Shown: positions 22,553-32,975, counted from the stretch's first letter. The stretch: 64,000 nucleotides of DNA from an uncultured Blautia sp. (GCF_934371575.1 NZ_CAKRNY010000005.1:50944-114943), one strand, 5' to 3'. Numbers and translations: made by a program. Notes: a model not told the origin generated them from the letters alone.

Positions 22553-23593
22553 ATGGATGAAGTGTTAGATGAGCGCAAGCGTAAAATACTGAAAGCAATC
22601 ATCAAAACTTATATGGAAACAGGCGAGCCGGTAGGCTCCAGAACCATTTCCAAGTATCCGGATTTAAATGTCAGCTCTGCTACCATCCGAAATGAGATGT
22701 CCGACCTGACGGATATGGGCTATATTGTACAGCCTCACACCTCAGCCGGAAGAATTCCGTCAGATAAAGGCTATCGCCTTTATGTAGATGAGCTTACCAG
22801 GGAGAAGGAAGCCGAGATTGCAGAAATCCGTGATATGATGATTGAGAAATCAGATAAGATGGATAAGGTACTTAAGCAGGTGGCGAAGGTCCTTGCCAAT
22901 AATACCAATTATGCGACTATGGTGGCAGTTCCCCAGTATAAGGGAAGTACCCTGAAGTTCATTCAGCTTTCACGTGTAAATGAGCGGCAGCTGATTGCCG
23001 TAGTTGTATGTGAGGGCAATGTCATTCGGAACCAGATTATAGATATTGACGAGGCGATGGATGACCAGACGATCCTGAAGCTGAATCTTCTTCTTAACAC
23101 CAACCTGAACGGAGTCCCTATTCAGGACATCAATCTTGGCATGATAGCCAGATTGAAAGAACAGGCTGGAAGCCACAGCGGTGTGGTTGCAGATGTACTG
23201 GACGCAGTTGCAGCTACTATTCATGTGGATGAAGAAGATATGAAAGTATATACATCGGGAGCAACCAATATATTTAAGTATCCTGAGCTGGCAGATACAT
23301 CCAAGGCCAGTGAGCTGATCTCTATTTTCGAAGATAAGCAGGAACTTGCGGACATGGTCCGCGAGGAAAGAGGCGATTCAGAGAATACAGGAATTCAGGT
23401 CTACATTGGAGAGGAAGTTCCGGTGCGTACCATGAAGGACTGCAGTGTAGTCACAGCTACTTATGAGCTTGGAGATGGTATGCGGGGAACCATTGGAATC
23501 ATAGGTCCTAAGCGAATGGATTATGAGAATGTAGTGGACAGCTTGAAAAAGTTAAAAGTCCAGCTTGATGAAATGGTAAATCAGAAAACCTAG
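22553..23593 (+). CDS. hrcA: heat-inducible transcription repressor HrcA
   Basis: A 346-aa repressor with an N-terminal winged helix (ERKRKILKAIIKTYMETGEP, then SSATIRNEMSDL) and a GAF-like C-terminal domain. I start at ATG 22553 (MDEVLDE), with AAAGGGG upstream; an earlier start would add 12 unlikely residues. It is the first gene of hrcA-grpE-dnaK-dnaJ and controls the operon through the CIRCE site. The GroE chaperonin recycles HrcA in known systems; groEL is not in this window. Confidence 0.97.
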   Translation: MDEVLDERKRKILKAIIKTYMETGEPVGSRTISKYPDLNVSSATIRNEMSDLTDMGYIVQPHTSAGRIPSDKGYRLYVDELTREKEAEIAEIRDMMIEKSDKMDKVLKQVAKVLANNTNYATMVAVPQYKGSTLKFIQLSRVNERQLIAVVVCEGNVIRNQIIDIDEAMDDQTILKLNLLLNTNLNGVPIQDINLGMIARLKEQAGSHSGVVADVLDAVAATIHVDEEDMKVYTSGATNIFKYPELADTSKASELISIFEDKQELADMVREERGDSENTGIQVYIGEEVPVRTMKDCSVVTATYELGDGMRGTIGIIGPKRMDYENVVDSLKKLKVQLDEMVNQKT

Positions 23594-23609
23594 AAAGGCG
23601 GTTGAAAGC

Positions 23610-24266
23610 GTGTCAGAAGAAATGAATAAAGAAGCCGAAGTACAGGAAGAAGCAGTTGATATTCCGGTAACCGACGGAAGTGAGGATGAGGCAGCAGATA
23701 CAGCCCAGACAGAAGAAGAGGAAACTTCCCAGGAGTTGACCGGAGCAGAGGAAACTGAGCAGCCGGATCAGGCGACAGATGCTCAGCAGGAAACAAAAAC
23801 AAAAACTTCTTTCTTCGGTAAGAAGAAAAAAGAAAAAGATAAATTTGAACAGCAGATTGAAGATCTTACCGACAGACTGAAGCGCAGCATGGCTGAATTT
23901 GATAATTACCGTAAAAGAACGGAAAAAGAAAAATCCAGCATGTACATCATCGGTGCAAAGGATATTGTGGAGAAAATGCTTCCGATAGTGGATAATTTTG
24001 AAAGAGGTCTTGCACAGGCACCTGAAGATGATCCATTTGCAGAAGGCATGAAAATGATCTACAAGCAGATGATGACCGCTTTTGATGAGATGGGTGTGAA
24101 ACCGATCGAAGCTGTAGGAAAGGATTTTGATCCGAATCTGCACAATGCAGTTATGCATGTGGAAGACGAATCCGTAGGCGAGAATATCGTTGTAGAGGAA
24201 TTCCAGAAGGGATATACCTATAAGGATTTCGTTGTAAGACACAGCATGGTAAAGGTTGCTAATTGA
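23610..24266 (+). CDS. grpE: nucleotide exchange factor GrpE
   Basis: The 218-aa exchange factor for DnaK. The first ~70 residues are acidic and disordered. The long helix (FEQQIEDLTDRLKRSMAEFD) and the beta-wing (PNLHNAVMHVED, then GYTYKDFVVRHSMVKVA) follow. The start is GTG 23610 (AAAGGCGG upstream) or ATG 23622. The acidic extension is longer than in most GrpE proteins but similar to other Lachnospiraceae. Confidence 0.95.
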   Translation: MSEEMNKEAEVQEEAVDIPVTDGSEDEAADTAQTEEEETSQELTGAEETEQPDQATDAQQETKTKTSFFGKKKKEKDKFEQQIEDLTDRLKRSMAEFDNYRKRTEKEKSSMYIIGAKDIVEKMLPIVDNFERGLAQAPEDDPFAEGMKMIYKQMMTAFDEMGVKPIEAVGKDFDPNLHNAVMHVEDESVGENIVVEEFQKGYTYKDFVVRHSMVKVAN

Positions 24267-24347
24267 CCGAAAGCAACTTAGTGAATCAAATTTCATTGAC
24301 ATTTTCTAAAATCAGAACATAGAAATTTAAACAGGAGGAAAATTATC

Positions 24348-26225
24348 ATGGGAAAAATCATTGGTATTGACTTAGGTACAACAAACAGTTGTGTAGCTGT
24401 TATGGAAGGTGGACAGCCGACCGTTATCGCAAATACAGAAGGATCCAGAACAACACCATCTGTTGTAGCATTTACAAAGACTGGTGAGCGTCTGGTAGGT
24501 GAGCCTGCAAAACGTCAGGCAGTAACAAACGCAGAAAAAACAATCTCTTCCATCAAGAGAGAGATGGGTACAGATTACCGTGTAACAATTGATGACAAGA
24601 AATATTCCCCACAGGAAATTTCCGCTATGATCCTTCAGAAACTGAAAAAAGATGCTGAGGGATACCTTGGAGAATCTGTTACAGAAGCAGTTATCACTGT
24701 TCCGGCATATTTCAATGATGCTCAGCGTCAGGCAACCAAGGATGCTGGTAAGATTGCAGGTCTTGATGTAAAACGTATCATCAACGAGCCTACAGCAGCA
24801 GCTCTTGCATATGGTCTTGACAATGAGAAAGAGCAGAAGATCATGGTTTATGACCTTGGTGGTGGTACATTCGATGTTTCCATTATTGAGATTGGTGATG
24901 GAGTTATCGAAGTTCTGGCAACAGCTGGTAACAACCGTCTTGGTGGTGATGACTTTGACCAGAGAATTACAGACTATATGCTTTCCGAGTTCAAGAGAAC
25001 AGAGGGCGTTGATTTAAGCAATGATAAGATGGCTCTTCAGAGACTGAAAGAGGCTGCTGAGAAAGCAAAGAAAGAGCTTTCTTCCGCAACAACAACCAAT
25101 ATCAACTTGCCATTTATCACAGCGACAGCTGAAGGACCGAAGCATTTTGATATGAATCTTACAAGAGCTAAATTTGACGAACTTACACATGACCTTGTTG
25201 AGAAAACAGCAGAGCCTGTTCGCCGTGCACTTTCTGATGCAGGCCTTACTGCTTCTGATCTTGGACAGGTGCTTCTGGTTGGCGGTTCTACACGTATCCC
25301 GGCTGTACAGGATAAGGTAAGACAGTTAACTGGCAAAGAGCCAAGTAAGGCCCTGAACCCGGATGAGTGTGTTGCACTTGGTGCTTCTATCCAGGGTGGT
25401 AAGCTTTCCGGTGAGGCTGGTGCAGGTGACATCCTTCTTCTTGATGTTACTCCACTTTCCCTGTCTATCGAGACAATGGGTGGTATTGCAACACGTCTGA
25501 TCGAGAGAAATACAACTATCCCGACCAAGAAGAGCCAGATCTTCTCCACAGCAGCAGATAATCAGACAGCTGTAGATATTAACGTATTACAGGGTGAGCG
25601 TCAGTTTGCGAAAGACAACAAGTCCCTTGGACAGTTCCGTCTGGATGGAATCCCGCCAGCACGTCGTGGTGTTCCGCAGATCGAGGTTACATTTGATATC
25701 GATGCCAACGGTATTGTAAATGTATCTGCTAAGGATCTTGGAACTGGCAAAGAGCAGCACATCACAATCACAGCTGGTTCCAACATGTCCGAGTCTGATA
25801 TTGACAAGGCTGTTAAAGAAGCTGCTGAGTTCGAAGCTCAGGATAAGAAACGTAAAGAGGCTATTGATACAAAGAACAATGCAGACTCCATGGTATTCCA
25901 GGTTGAGAATGCACTGAAAGAAGCAGGTGATAAACTGGATGCAAACGACAAAGCTTCCGTAGAGGCTGACTTAAATGCATTAAAAGATATCCTTGCTAAA
26001 TATACAAATACAGAAGATCTTGGAGATGCTCAGGTTGCTGAAATTAAAGCAGCTCAGGAAAAGATGATGGAAAGTGCTCAGAAGCTTTTTGCAAAGATGT
26101 ATGAAGCACAGAATCCACAGGGCGGCGCTGGTCAGGCTGGTCCGGATATGGGCGGAGCTTCCCAGGGTGGCAATGAAGCTGGATATGGCGACGATGTTGT
26201 AGATGCAGACTACAAAGAGGTTTAA
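24348..26225 (+). CDS. dnaK: chaperone DnaK (Hsp70)
   Basis: A 625-aa Hsp70. Visible features are phosphate-1 GIDLGTTNS at the start, [11 protein letters not shown], the connector [11 protein letters not shown], the linker [11 protein letters not shown], and a C-terminal tail that is Gly/Gln-rich and ends [10 protein letters not shown]. It folds client proteins with DnaJ and GrpE. AGGAGG precedes the ATG. A TTGACA at 24296-24301 just after grpE could be part of an extra promoter, but its -10 is poor. Confidence 0.98.
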   Translation: MGKIIGIDLGTTNSCVAVMEGGQPTVIANTEGSRTTPSVVAFTKTGERLVGEPAKRQAVTNAEKTISSIKREMGTDYRVTIDDKKYSPQEISAMILQKLKKDAEGYLGESVTEAVITVPAYFNDAQRQATKDAGKIAGLDVKRIINEPTAAALAYGLDNEKEQKIMVYDLGGGTFDVSIIEIGDGVIEVLATAGNNRLGGDDFDQRITDYMLSEFKRTEGVDLSNDKMALQRLKEAAEKAKKELSSATTTNINLPFITATAEGPKHFDMNLTRAKFDELTHDLVEKTAEPVRRALSDAGLTASDLGQVLLVGGSTRIPAVQDKVRQLTGKEPSKALNPDECVALGASIQGGKLSGEAGAGDILLLDVTPLSLSIETMGGIATRLIERNTTIPTKKSQIFSTAADNQTAVDINVLQGERQFAKDNKSLGQFRLDGIPPARRGVPQIEVTFDIDANGIVNVSAKDLGTGKEQHITITAGSNMSESDIDKAVKEAAEFEAQDKKRKEAIDTKNNADSMVFQVENALKEAGDKLDANDKASVEADLNALKDILAKYTNTEDLGDAQVAEIKAAQEKMMESAQKLFAKMYEAQNPQGGAGQAGPDMGGASQGGNEAGYGDDVVDADYKEV

Positions 26226-26269
26226 TTAAATAAATAATCAGTTCCGTATTTTAGGAACATGAAACTACA

Positions 26270-26294
26270 GCCCGGCCATGATTCATGACCGGGC
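26270..26294 (+). other. hairpin between dnaK and dnaJ
   Basis: GCCCGG-CATG pairs with CATG-CCGGGC around ATT, with one mismatch, and no T run follows. It may stabilise the dnaK mRNA or limit read-through into dnaJ. Confidence 0.6.
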
Positions 26295-26385
26295 AGTGGT
26301 GGTAGAAGATATATTACGTGAAAGGCACCGATTGGCGCTTTTCAATGACAACCAAATACAAAAAAGTTAGGAAAAGAAAGAAATC

Positions 26386-27570
26386 ATGGCTGATAAAAGA
26401 GATTACTATGAAGTCTTAGGCGTTGATAAAAACGCAGATGAGGCTACGCTAAAAAAAGCATATCGTCAGCTTGCCAAGAAGTATCATCCTGATGTAAATC
26501 CGGGAGATAAGGAAGCTGAAGCGAAATTTAAAGAGGCAACAGAGGCTTACGGTATCTTAAGTGATCCGGACAAGAGAAGACAGTATGACCAGTTTGGTCA
26601 TGCCGCTTTTGAAAATGGCGGCGGTGGCGGAGCAGGCGGTTTCGGCGGCTTTGATTTCTCCGGTGCAGATATGGGTGATATCTTCGGAGACATTTTCGGA
26701 GATCTGTTTGGCGGTGGAAGCCGCAGACGTGCCAATAATGGTCCTATGAAGGGCGCAAATCTGCGCGCACGTGTGAATATCACATTTGAGGAAGCTGTAT
26801 TTGGCTGTGAGAAAGAGCTTGAGATCACACTGAAGGATGAGTGCACAACTTGTCATGGAACTGGTGCAAAGGCTGGTACCTCACCTGTTACCTGTCCGAA
26901 GTGTAATGGTGAAGGTCAGATTGTTTATACCCAGCAGTCTATGTTTGGTATGGTCCGTAATGTTCAGGTGTGTCCGGATTGTCATGGTACAGGTAAGGTC
27001 ATTAAGGATAAATGTCCGGATTGCCGTGGTACAGGATATGTTTCAAACCGCAAAAAAATCAAAGTTTCTGTTCCGGCAGGTATTGACAATGGACAGAGTA
27101 TTCGTATTCGCGACAAGGGTGAGCCTGGAACCAATGGTGGTCCAAGAGGTGATCTGCTGGTAGAGATAAATGTAGGACGTCATCCGATCTTCCAGAGACA
27201 GGATATGAATATTTATTCCACAGCTCCAATTACTTATGCACAGGCAGCACTTGGCGGTGAAGTGAGACTGAACACAGTAGATGGTGAGGTCCTTTATGAT
27301 GTGAAGCCAGGAACCCAGACAGATACAAGAATCCGTCTGAAGGGCAAGGGCGTTCCATCTCTTCGCAATAAGAATGTCCGTGGTGATCATTATGTAACGC
27401 TTGTTGTTCAGGTACCGACCAATCTGAATGAGGAAGCCAAGGAGGCACTTCGTAAATTTGATGAAGCCTGTGGCAATCGTCCTGCAAGCGGAGATAATGA
27501 TGGTACTGAGAAGTCTGAGAAGAAGAAAAAAAGCTTCATGGACAAATTAAAAGAGACATTTGAAGAGTAA
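26386..27570 (+). CDS. dnaJ: chaperone DnaJ (Hsp40)
   Basis: A 394-aa type I J protein. It has a J domain with HPD in KYHPDVNPG (about residue 33), a Gly/Phe-rich linker (~76-115), four CxxCxG zinc repeats ([34 protein letters not shown]), and a C-terminal substrate domain. It stimulates the ATPase of DnaK. It is the last gene of the CIRCE operon, followed by a strong terminator. The end is very lysine-rich. Confidence 0.98.
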   Translation: MADKRDYYEVLGVDKNADEATLKKAYRQLAKKYHPDVNPGDKEAEAKFKEATEAYGILSDPDKRRQYDQFGHAAFENGGGGGAGGFGGFDFSGADMGDIFGDIFGDLFGGGSRRRANNGPMKGANLRARVNITFEEAVFGCEKELEITLKDECTTCHGTGAKAGTSPVTCPKCNGEGQIVYTQQSMFGMVRNVQVCPDCHGTGKVIKDKCPDCRGTGYVSNRKKIKVSVPAGIDNGQSIRIRDKGEPGTNGGPRGDLLVEINVGRHPIFQRQDMNIYSTAPITYAQAALGGEVRLNTVDGEVLYDVKPGTQTDTRIRLKGKGVPSLRNKNVRGDHYVTLVVQVPTNLNEEAKEALRKFDEACGNRPASGDNDGTEKSEKKKKSFMDKLKETFEE

Positions 27571-27594
27571 AATACACTTTTTCCATAAAAGAAT

Positions 27595-27628
27595 AAAGAA
27601 AAGGGGAGATATCCTCTTTTCTTTTTTT
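27595..27628 (+). terminator. terminator of the heat-shock operon
   Basis: AAAGAAAAGGGGA pairs with TCCTCTTTTCTTT (one G-T pair) around a 4-nt loop, and the T run continues for seven bases. Confidence 0.9.
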
Positions 27629-27682
27629 GTTACTTATTGTATATTAAAGGATAGCCATAAGAATCAGGGAAGGAGCATCGAC

Positions 27683-28369
27683 TTGAAAACGAAAATAAGA
27701 AACCTGCTGAGTGAGTATATTCCCTTATGGTCAATCCCACCGTTGCTGACGATTTTTGTTGTAAACAGTCTGATCTATTCGGGAAGCAGCATACTTACAG
27801 CAAACAGATATCATTATGATTTTACAACGGTACTTGACAGGGCAGTACCTGTGTTACCTGTGTTTGTATGGTTTTATATTCTGGCTTTTCCATTCTGGGC
27901 TGTAGGATATGTGCTGGCAGCAAGGCGGGGAAAGGATATGTTTTACAGATTTGTTGCAACTGATCTGACTATACATTTTATTTGTTTTATTTGCTTCATA
28001 CTGATACCTACCACAAATATAAGACCGGAAATTGCAGGGGACACTATTTCGGAGAAGCTTCTTCTGCTTGTTTATTCCCTGGATGGCGGAAACAGTCCAT
28101 CTAATCTTCTCCCTTCCATCCATTGTTATGTAAGCTGGATGTGCTGGAAAGGGGTGGCCGGTTCTGAAAAAGTACCAAAATGGTATCAGATATTTTCCCT
28201 GATATTTGCAGTGCTGATCATTATTTCAACGCAGGTGCTGAAACAGCACTATCTTGTTGATGCAGTGGCTGCGCTAATACTTGTGGAATTTTTTTGGAGA
28301 TTCTACCAGAAAGGGCAGCGGCATAATTGGGTGATAAGGCTTTTTGGACATAGAGATGTAAGACAATAA
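27683..28369 (+). CDS. PAP2-superfamily membrane phosphatase-like protein
   Basis: About 228 aa with five to six hydrophobic helices. Two of the three PAP2 phosphatase motifs are visible: LPSIHCYVSW (Ser-x-His) and TQVLKQHYLVDAVAA (His...Asp). The Lys/Arg motif 1 is not obvious. The substrate is probably a lipid phosphate such as undecaprenyl pyrophosphate or phosphatidate. The best start is TTG 27683, behind AGGGAAGGAG; an in-frame ATG at 27560 would overlap dnaJ and the terminator. It is followed by prmA. Confidence 0.75.
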   Translation: MKTKIRNLLSEYIPLWSIPPLLTIFVVNSLIYSGSSILTANRYHYDFTTVLDRAVPVLPVFVWFYILAFPFWAVGYVLAARRGKDMFYRFVATDLTIHFICFICFILIPTTNIRPEIAGDTISEKLLLLVYSLDGGNSPSNLLPSIHCYVSWMCWKGVAGSEKVPKWYQIFSLIFAVLIIISTQVLKQHYLVDAVAALILVEFFWRFYQKGQRHNWVIRLFGHRDVRQ

Positions 28370-28397
28370 CAGAAAATATATAAGATTGGAGAAAAAT

Positions 28398-29351
28398 ATG
28401 AAGTGGAATCGCTTTACCATTAAAACAAAAACAGAAGCGGAAGACGTTATCATATCTGCACTTGCAGATGTGGGAGTTGAAGGTGTGGAAATTCAGGACA
28501 AGCAGCCTCTTACAGAGACTGATAAAGAGCAGATGTTTGTAGATATTATGCCGGAAGGTCCTGCTGATGATGGAATTGCATATTTAAATTTCTATCTGGA
28601 AGAGGATACAGAGGTGGAACCAGTCCTTGAGAGAGTACGCGCCGTTCTTGAGGAAGTGCGTGGCTATATGGATATTGGAGAGGGTACCATTACAGAATCC
28701 CAGACAGAGGACAAGGACTGGATCAATAATTGGAAAGAATATTTCCATCAGTTCTATGTAGATGATATTCTCATTGTGCCATCCTGGGAAGAAGTAAAGG
28801 AAGAGGATCAGGATAAAATGATTCTTCATATTGATCCAGGTACAGCTTTTGGAACCGGTATGCATGAGACTACGCAGCTTGTGATCCGTCAGCTTAAAAA
28901 ATTTGTGACAAAGGATACACAAATGCTGGATGTGGGAACCGGAAGCGGAATTCTTGGAATTGTAGCTCTGAAGCTGGGCGCTGCTCATGTTGTGGGAACT
29001 GATCTTGATCCATGTGCGATTCCGGCGGTAGCAGATAATAAAGAAGCCAATGATATTAAGAATGAGACCTTTGATATGCTCATTGGAAATATTATTGATG
29101 ATAAAGAGGTTCAGGATACTGTGGGATATGAGAAATACGATATTGTAACAGCAAATATCCTGGCAGATGTACTGCTTCCGCTGACTCCTGTTATTGTTAA
29201 TCAGATGAAAAAAGGCGCATACTACATCACTTCCGGTATTCTGGATGTGAAAGAAGAAGTAGTGGTTCAGGCAGTGAAGGAAGCAGGGCTTAAGCTGGTT
29301 GAGGTGACACACCAGGGAGAATGGGTGTCTGTTACAGCAAGAAAGGAATAA
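28398..29351 (+). CDS. prmA: ribosomal protein L11 methyltransferase PrmA
   Basis: A 317-aa enzyme that trimethylates ribosomal protein L11 using S-adenosylmethionine. It has an N-terminal ferredoxin-like domain, the linker DWINNWKEYFHQF, the PrmA signature DPGTAFGTGMHETT and the SAM motif DVGTGSGILGIVAL. I start at ATG 28398 (MKWNRFTIKT), which has TTGGAG upstream. rsmE follows after 3 bases, so the two ribosome-modifying enzymes are co-transcribed. Confidence 0.95.
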   Translation: MKWNRFTIKTKTEAEDVIISALADVGVEGVEIQDKQPLTETDKEQMFVDIMPEGPADDGIAYLNFYLEEDTEVEPVLERVRAVLEEVRGYMDIGEGTITESQTEDKDWINNWKEYFHQFYVDDILIVPSWEEVKEEDQDKMILHIDPGTAFGTGMHETTQLVIRQLKKFVTKDTQMLDVGTGSGILGIVALKLGAAHVVGTDLDPCAIPAVADNKEANDIKNETFDMLIGNIIDDKEVQDTVGYEKYDIVTANILADVLLPLTPVIVNQMKKGAYYITSGILDVKEEVVVQAVKEAGLKLVEVTHQGEWVSVTARKE

Positions 29352-29354
29352 TAT

Positions 29355-30107
29355 ATGCAGCGCTTTTTTGCAGAGCCTTATCAGATACAGGAAGAGGAAT
29401 CAAAAATCACACTTACCGGATCAGATCTAAACCATATGAAAAATGTACTGCGCATGCGCATTGGTGAGGAAGTATGGATCAGTGATGGAAGCAAGAAAGA
29501 ATATCATTGTACCATAGAGGAATTTATGGAAGATTGTGCAATTCTTCACATTCTTGAAGCTGAGGAAGCTGGTTATGAGCTCCCCAATCAGATTTACCTG
29601 TTTCAGGGGCTTCCCAAAGGTGATAAAATGGAGCTGATCATTCAGAAGGCTGTAGAGCTTGGTGTTTATTCCATTGTTCCTGTGGAGATGAAACGCTGTG
29701 TAGTGAAATTAGATGAGAAAAAAGCCCAGAAAAAAACAGCCCGATGGCAGCAGATTTCCGAGAGTGCAGCGAAGCAGTCGAAACGTATGCTGATTCCGGA
29801 AGTGAAACGTGTAATGTCCTGGAAAGAGGCACTTGCATTTGCAAAGGAACTGGATGTTCTGCTGGTTCCTTATGAACTTGCAAAAGGCATGAAAGGGACC
29901 AGAGAGATCATTTCTTCCATAAAGTCTGATCAGTCAATTGGTATTTTTATTGGTCCGGAAGGCGGTTTTGCACAAGAAGAAGTTCAGGCAGCAATAGAAG
30001 CCGGTGCGAAACCGGTTACACTGGGCAAAAGAATCCTGCGTACAGAGACTGCCGGCATGACAATGCTGTCTATTCTTATGTTTACGCTGGAAAAAGAGGA
30101 TGAATAA
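29355..30107 (+). CDS. rsmE: 16S rRNA m3U1498 methyltransferase RsmE
   Basis: A 250-aa SPOUT-class methyltransferase that acts on U1498 of 16S rRNA. The N-terminal PUA-like domain (LTGSDLNHMKNVLRMRIGEE) and the knotted SAM site (IGPEGGFAQEEV, then LGKRILRTETAGMTML) are clear. It sits between prmA and a cysteine desulfurase gene with 3-base gaps on each side. Confidence 0.95.
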   Translation: MQRFFAEPYQIQEEESKITLTGSDLNHMKNVLRMRIGEEVWISDGSKKEYHCTIEEFMEDCAILHILEAEEAGYELPNQIYLFQGLPKGDKMELIIQKAVELGVYSIVPVEMKRCVVKLDEKKAQKKTARWQQISESAAKQSKRMLIPEVKRVMSWKEALAFAKELDVLLVPYELAKGMKGTREIISSIKSDQSIGIFIGPEGGFAQEEVQAAIEAGAKPVTLGKRILRTETAGMTMLSILMFTLEKEDE

Positions 30108-30110
30108 GAA

Positions 30111-31265
30111 ATGGAAGCATATTTTGATAATTCAGCCACCACAAGATGTTACCCGGAGGTGGCAGAGATTGTAGTAAAAACAATGACAGAGGATTTCGGA
30201 AATCCTTCTGCAATGCACTTAAAGGGTGTGGAAGCTGAGAAGTATGTCCGCGAATCCGCACAGATACTTGCCAAAATCCTGAAGGTAAATGAAAAAGAAA
30301 TTCTTTTTACCTCAGGCGGAACGGAGTCAGACAATCTGGCTTTGTTTGGTTCAGCGGAAGCGAATAAAAGAAGCGGAAATCATATTATTACCACTGCAGT
30401 AGAACATCCGGCAGTAGGACAGCCTGTAGAGAGGCTGGAACAGATGGGATATGATGTTACGGTTGTTCCGGTAGATCAAAGAGGTGTAGTTTGTCTGGAT
30501 GCTCTTGAGAAAGCACTCCGCCCGGATACAATTCTGGTATCTACCATGTATGTGAATAATGAAGTTGGAGCAGTGATGCCTGTTGAAGCCATTGCAAAGC
30601 TTGTTCATGAGAAAAGCCCTAAAGCACTTTATCATGTGGATGCGATTCAGGCATTTGGAAAGTATCGCATTTATCCGAAAAAAATGGGAATCGATCTGCT
30701 TTCTGTCAGCAGTCATAAAATCCATGGTCCGAAAGGTGTGGGCTTCCTGTATATTAATGAAAAAGCAAAAGTCCAGCCACAGATCCTTGGCGGCGGTCAG
30801 CAGGCAGGTATGCGTTCCGGTACAGATAATGTACCTGGAATTGCCGGGCTTGGCGTTGCTGCGAAAATGATTTACACAGACTTTGATGAAAAAATCCAGC
30901 ACATGTATCAGTTGAAGGAACGTCTTGCAGAAGGTTTTGGTAAACTGCCGGATATTCGGATCAATGGAATGGAATTGCGGGAAGGTGCACCACAGATCTT
31001 AAGCGCCAGCTTTATGGGAGTGCGAAGTGAGGTATTGCTCCATACGCTGGAAGAAAAAGGCATTTATGTTTCAGCGGGAAGTGCCTGCTCCAGTCATAAG
31101 CGAAAAGCTGTGGGAACATTAAGTGCAATGGGAATGGAAACTGCTCAGAGGGAAAGTACTTTGAGATTCAGCTTTTCAGAGGAAAATACATTTGAAGAAG
31201 TGGATTACTGTCTGGAGGTGATCGGACAGGTACTTCCTATGCTCAGAAGATATTCCAGACACTGA
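30111..31265 (+). CDS. cysteine desulfurase (NifS/IscS-like)
   Basis: A 384-aa pyridoxal-phosphate enzyme that takes sulfur from cysteine. The PLP lysine lies in SSHKIHGPKGVGFLY, the substrate Cys in SAGSACSSHKRKAVG, and the N-terminal PLP motif is TSGGTESDNLAL. It is followed by thiI, so the sulfur is most likely delivered for tRNA 4-thiouridine or thiamine, as with B. subtilis NifZ-ThiI. No iscU lies nearby, which argues against a main role in Fe-S assembly. Confidence 0.93.
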   Translation: MEAYFDNSATTRCYPEVAEIVVKTMTEDFGNPSAMHLKGVEAEKYVRESAQILAKILKVNEKEILFTSGGTESDNLALFGSAEANKRSGNHIITTAVEHPAVGQPVERLEQMGYDVTVVPVDQRGVVCLDALEKALRPDTILVSTMYVNNEVGAVMPVEAIAKLVHEKSPKALYHVDAIQAFGKYRIYPKKMGIDLLSVSSHKIHGPKGVGFLYINEKAKVQPQILGGGQQAGMRSGTDNVPGIAGLGVAAKMIYTDFDEKIQHMYQLKERLAEGFGKLPDIRINGMELREGAPQILSASFMGVRSEVLLHTLEEKGIYVSAGSACSSHKRKAVGTLSAMGMETAQRESTLRFSFSEENTFEEVDYCLEVIGQVLPMLRRYSRH

Positions 31266-31324
31266 TAAACAGCCGAGGCAGATTTGTAAGCGGCATAGTA
31301 TATAAGAATCTAGGAGGAAATAAA

Positions 31325-32506
31325 ATGATATTTCACGCATTTTTAATAAAATACGCAGAAATAGCTATCAAGGGTAAAAACAGATATTTGTTTGAAGATG
31401 CCCTGGTGAAGCAGATGAATATTGCTCTTTCAAAAATTGAGGGCGATTATCGGGTTGTGAAGGAACAGGGACGTGTATACGTATTCTGTCCGGAAGAATA
31501 TGATTATGATGAAGCTGTAGCAGCATTAAAGACCGTATTTGGTATTGTTTATATCTGTCCGGTTGTGATTTATGAGGATAATGGATTTGAGCAGACCCGT
31601 GCCGATGTAGTGGAATATATGAAAAATGTGCATCCGGACTATAATGGAACATTTAAGGTGTACACAAGACGTGCAAGAAAGTCTTATCCTGTAAATTCCA
31701 TGGAAGTAAGCGCAAGGATTGGTGAAAGTATTCTGGATGCTTTTCCAGAGGCAAAGGTGGATGTGCATCAGCCGGAACTTACAGTATCTGTAGAAATCCG
31801 TGAGAAAATTTATGTGTATTCCAAGAGTATCAAGGGACCTGGCGGAATGCCTGTCGGTACAAACGGAAAAGCGATGCTGCTTCTTTCCGGCGGAATTGAC
31901 AGTCCGGTAGCCGGCTATATGATCGCAAAAAGAGGCGTTAAGATAGAGGCTGTTTATTTCCATGCTCCGCCATATACCAGCGAGCGTGCAAAACAGAAGG
32001 TTGTGGATCTGGCAAAGCTGGTGGCGAAATACAGCGGACCGATCAGACTTCATGTAGTTAACTTTACAGATATCCAGCTTTATATTTATGATCAGTGTCC
32101 ACATGATGAGCTTACAATTATTATGCGCCGGTATATGATGAGAATTGCAGAACATTTTGCAAAGAAAGACAACTGTCTTGGTCTTATCACAGGGGAGAGC
32201 ATCGGACAGGTTGCAAGTCAGACACTGCAGAGCCTTGCTGCTACAGATGAAGTGTGTACACTTCCTGTATACCGTCCGGTTATTGGCTTTGACAAACAGG
32301 AAATCGTAGAACGTTCCTGGGAAATCGGAACATATGATACTTCCGTGCTTCCATATGAAGATTGCTGTACCATTTTTGTTGCAAAACATCCGGTTACAAA
32401 GCCGAATCTGAATGTGATCCGTAAATCAGAGGAAAAGCTTGCAGAGAAAATAGATGAGCTGATGGAAGAGGCTCTCAGAACAACAGAAGTAATTGATATT
32501 CAGTAA
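31325..32506 (+). CDS. thiI: tRNA 4-thiouridine synthetase ThiI
   Basis: A 393-aa enzyme with an N-terminal ferredoxin-like domain, a THUMP domain (~60-165) and a PP-loop ATPase domain (LLLSGGIDSPVAGYM). It adenylates U8 of tRNA before sulfur transfer. The C-terminal rhodanese domain of E. coli ThiI is absent, as in B. subtilis, so the upstream cysteine desulfurase probably supplies sulfur directly. AGGAGG precedes the ATG. Confidence 0.95.
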   Translation: MIFHAFLIKYAEIAIKGKNRYLFEDALVKQMNIALSKIEGDYRVVKEQGRVYVFCPEEYDYDEAVAALKTVFGIVYICPVVIYEDNGFEQTRADVVEYMKNVHPDYNGTFKVYTRRARKSYPVNSMEVSARIGESILDAFPEAKVDVHQPELTVSVEIREKIYVYSKSIKGPGGMPVGTNGKAMLLLSGGIDSPVAGYMIAKRGVKIEAVYFHAPPYTSERAKQKVVDLAKLVAKYSGPIRLHVVNFTDIQLYIYDQCPHDELTIIMRRYMMRIAEHFAKKDNCLGLITGESIGQVASQTLQSLAATDEVCTLPVYRPVIGFDKQEIVERSWEIGTYDTSVLPYEDCCTIFVAKHPVTKPNLNVIRKSEEKLAEKIDELMEEALRTTEVIDIQ

Positions 32507-32565
32507 GTTACCGGTCATAACCGGCCAAAGCTTTTGACAGAGTTGTCTATTGCAGGAAAAACGGC

Positions 32566-32594
32566 AAAAAAAGAGGAACTGTAAACAGTTCCTC
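32566..32594 (-). terminator. terminator of the HPr-like gene
   Basis: A perfect 9-bp stem (GAGGAACTG/CAGTTCCTC) with a 4-nt loop is followed by seven T on the minus strand. It lies between the convergent HPr-like and thiI genes. Confidence 0.85.
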
Positions 32595-32612
32595 AGACAG
32601 CTGAAGCTTGAA

Positions 32613-32849
32613 TTATTCAACTGTATATTTGTCAATGATTTCCATAACGCTGTCAAGTGCAGCTCCATCAGCATGGATATTGAGGTCGATTGGTTTGGAT
32701 AAATCTAAGCTGAAGATGCCCATGATGGACTTAGCGTCGATTACATATCTTCCGGATACCAGATCAAAGTCGCAGTCAAACTTGCTGATCTCGTTTACGA
32801 ATGCTTTCACTTTATCGATAGAGTTAAGTGAGATTTTTGCTGTTTTCAT
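32613..32849 (-). CDS. HPr-family protein lacking the active histidine
   Basis: A 78-aa protein with the HPr fold. The region around the regulatory serine is intact (DAKSIMGIFSLDLSKPIDLN, matching Ser46 of HPr). The loop that holds the phosphotransfer His15 (GLHARPA) is missing; SLNSIDKVKAF lies in its place. It therefore cannot pass phosphate to sugars but could be bound or phosphorylated at the serine, as Crh is in Bacillus. AGGGAGG precedes the ATG. Confidence 0.85.
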   Translation of the reverse strand: MKTAKISLNSIDKVKAFVNEISKFDCDFDLVSGRYVIDAKSIMGIFSLDLSKPIDLNIHADGAALDSVMEIIDKYTVE

Positions 32850-32945
32850 TGTGATATAACCTCCCTTGAATAGTTAGTGGTTTACTTTACAGTACTCATA
32901 TTACCTGTAGCCCGAATAAAAGTCAAGGTGAAAAAAGAGAAAAAT

Positions 32946-32975
32946 TGGCAGTAGAATTAGTGAAATTGTATAAAA
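32946..32975 (+). promoter_or_regulatory. putative promoter of mtaB
   Basis: TTGGCA (32946-32951) and TATAAA (32970-32975) are spaced 18 bp, 60 bases before the gene. A second TATAAT at 32980-32985 has no good -35. Confidence 0.45.
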
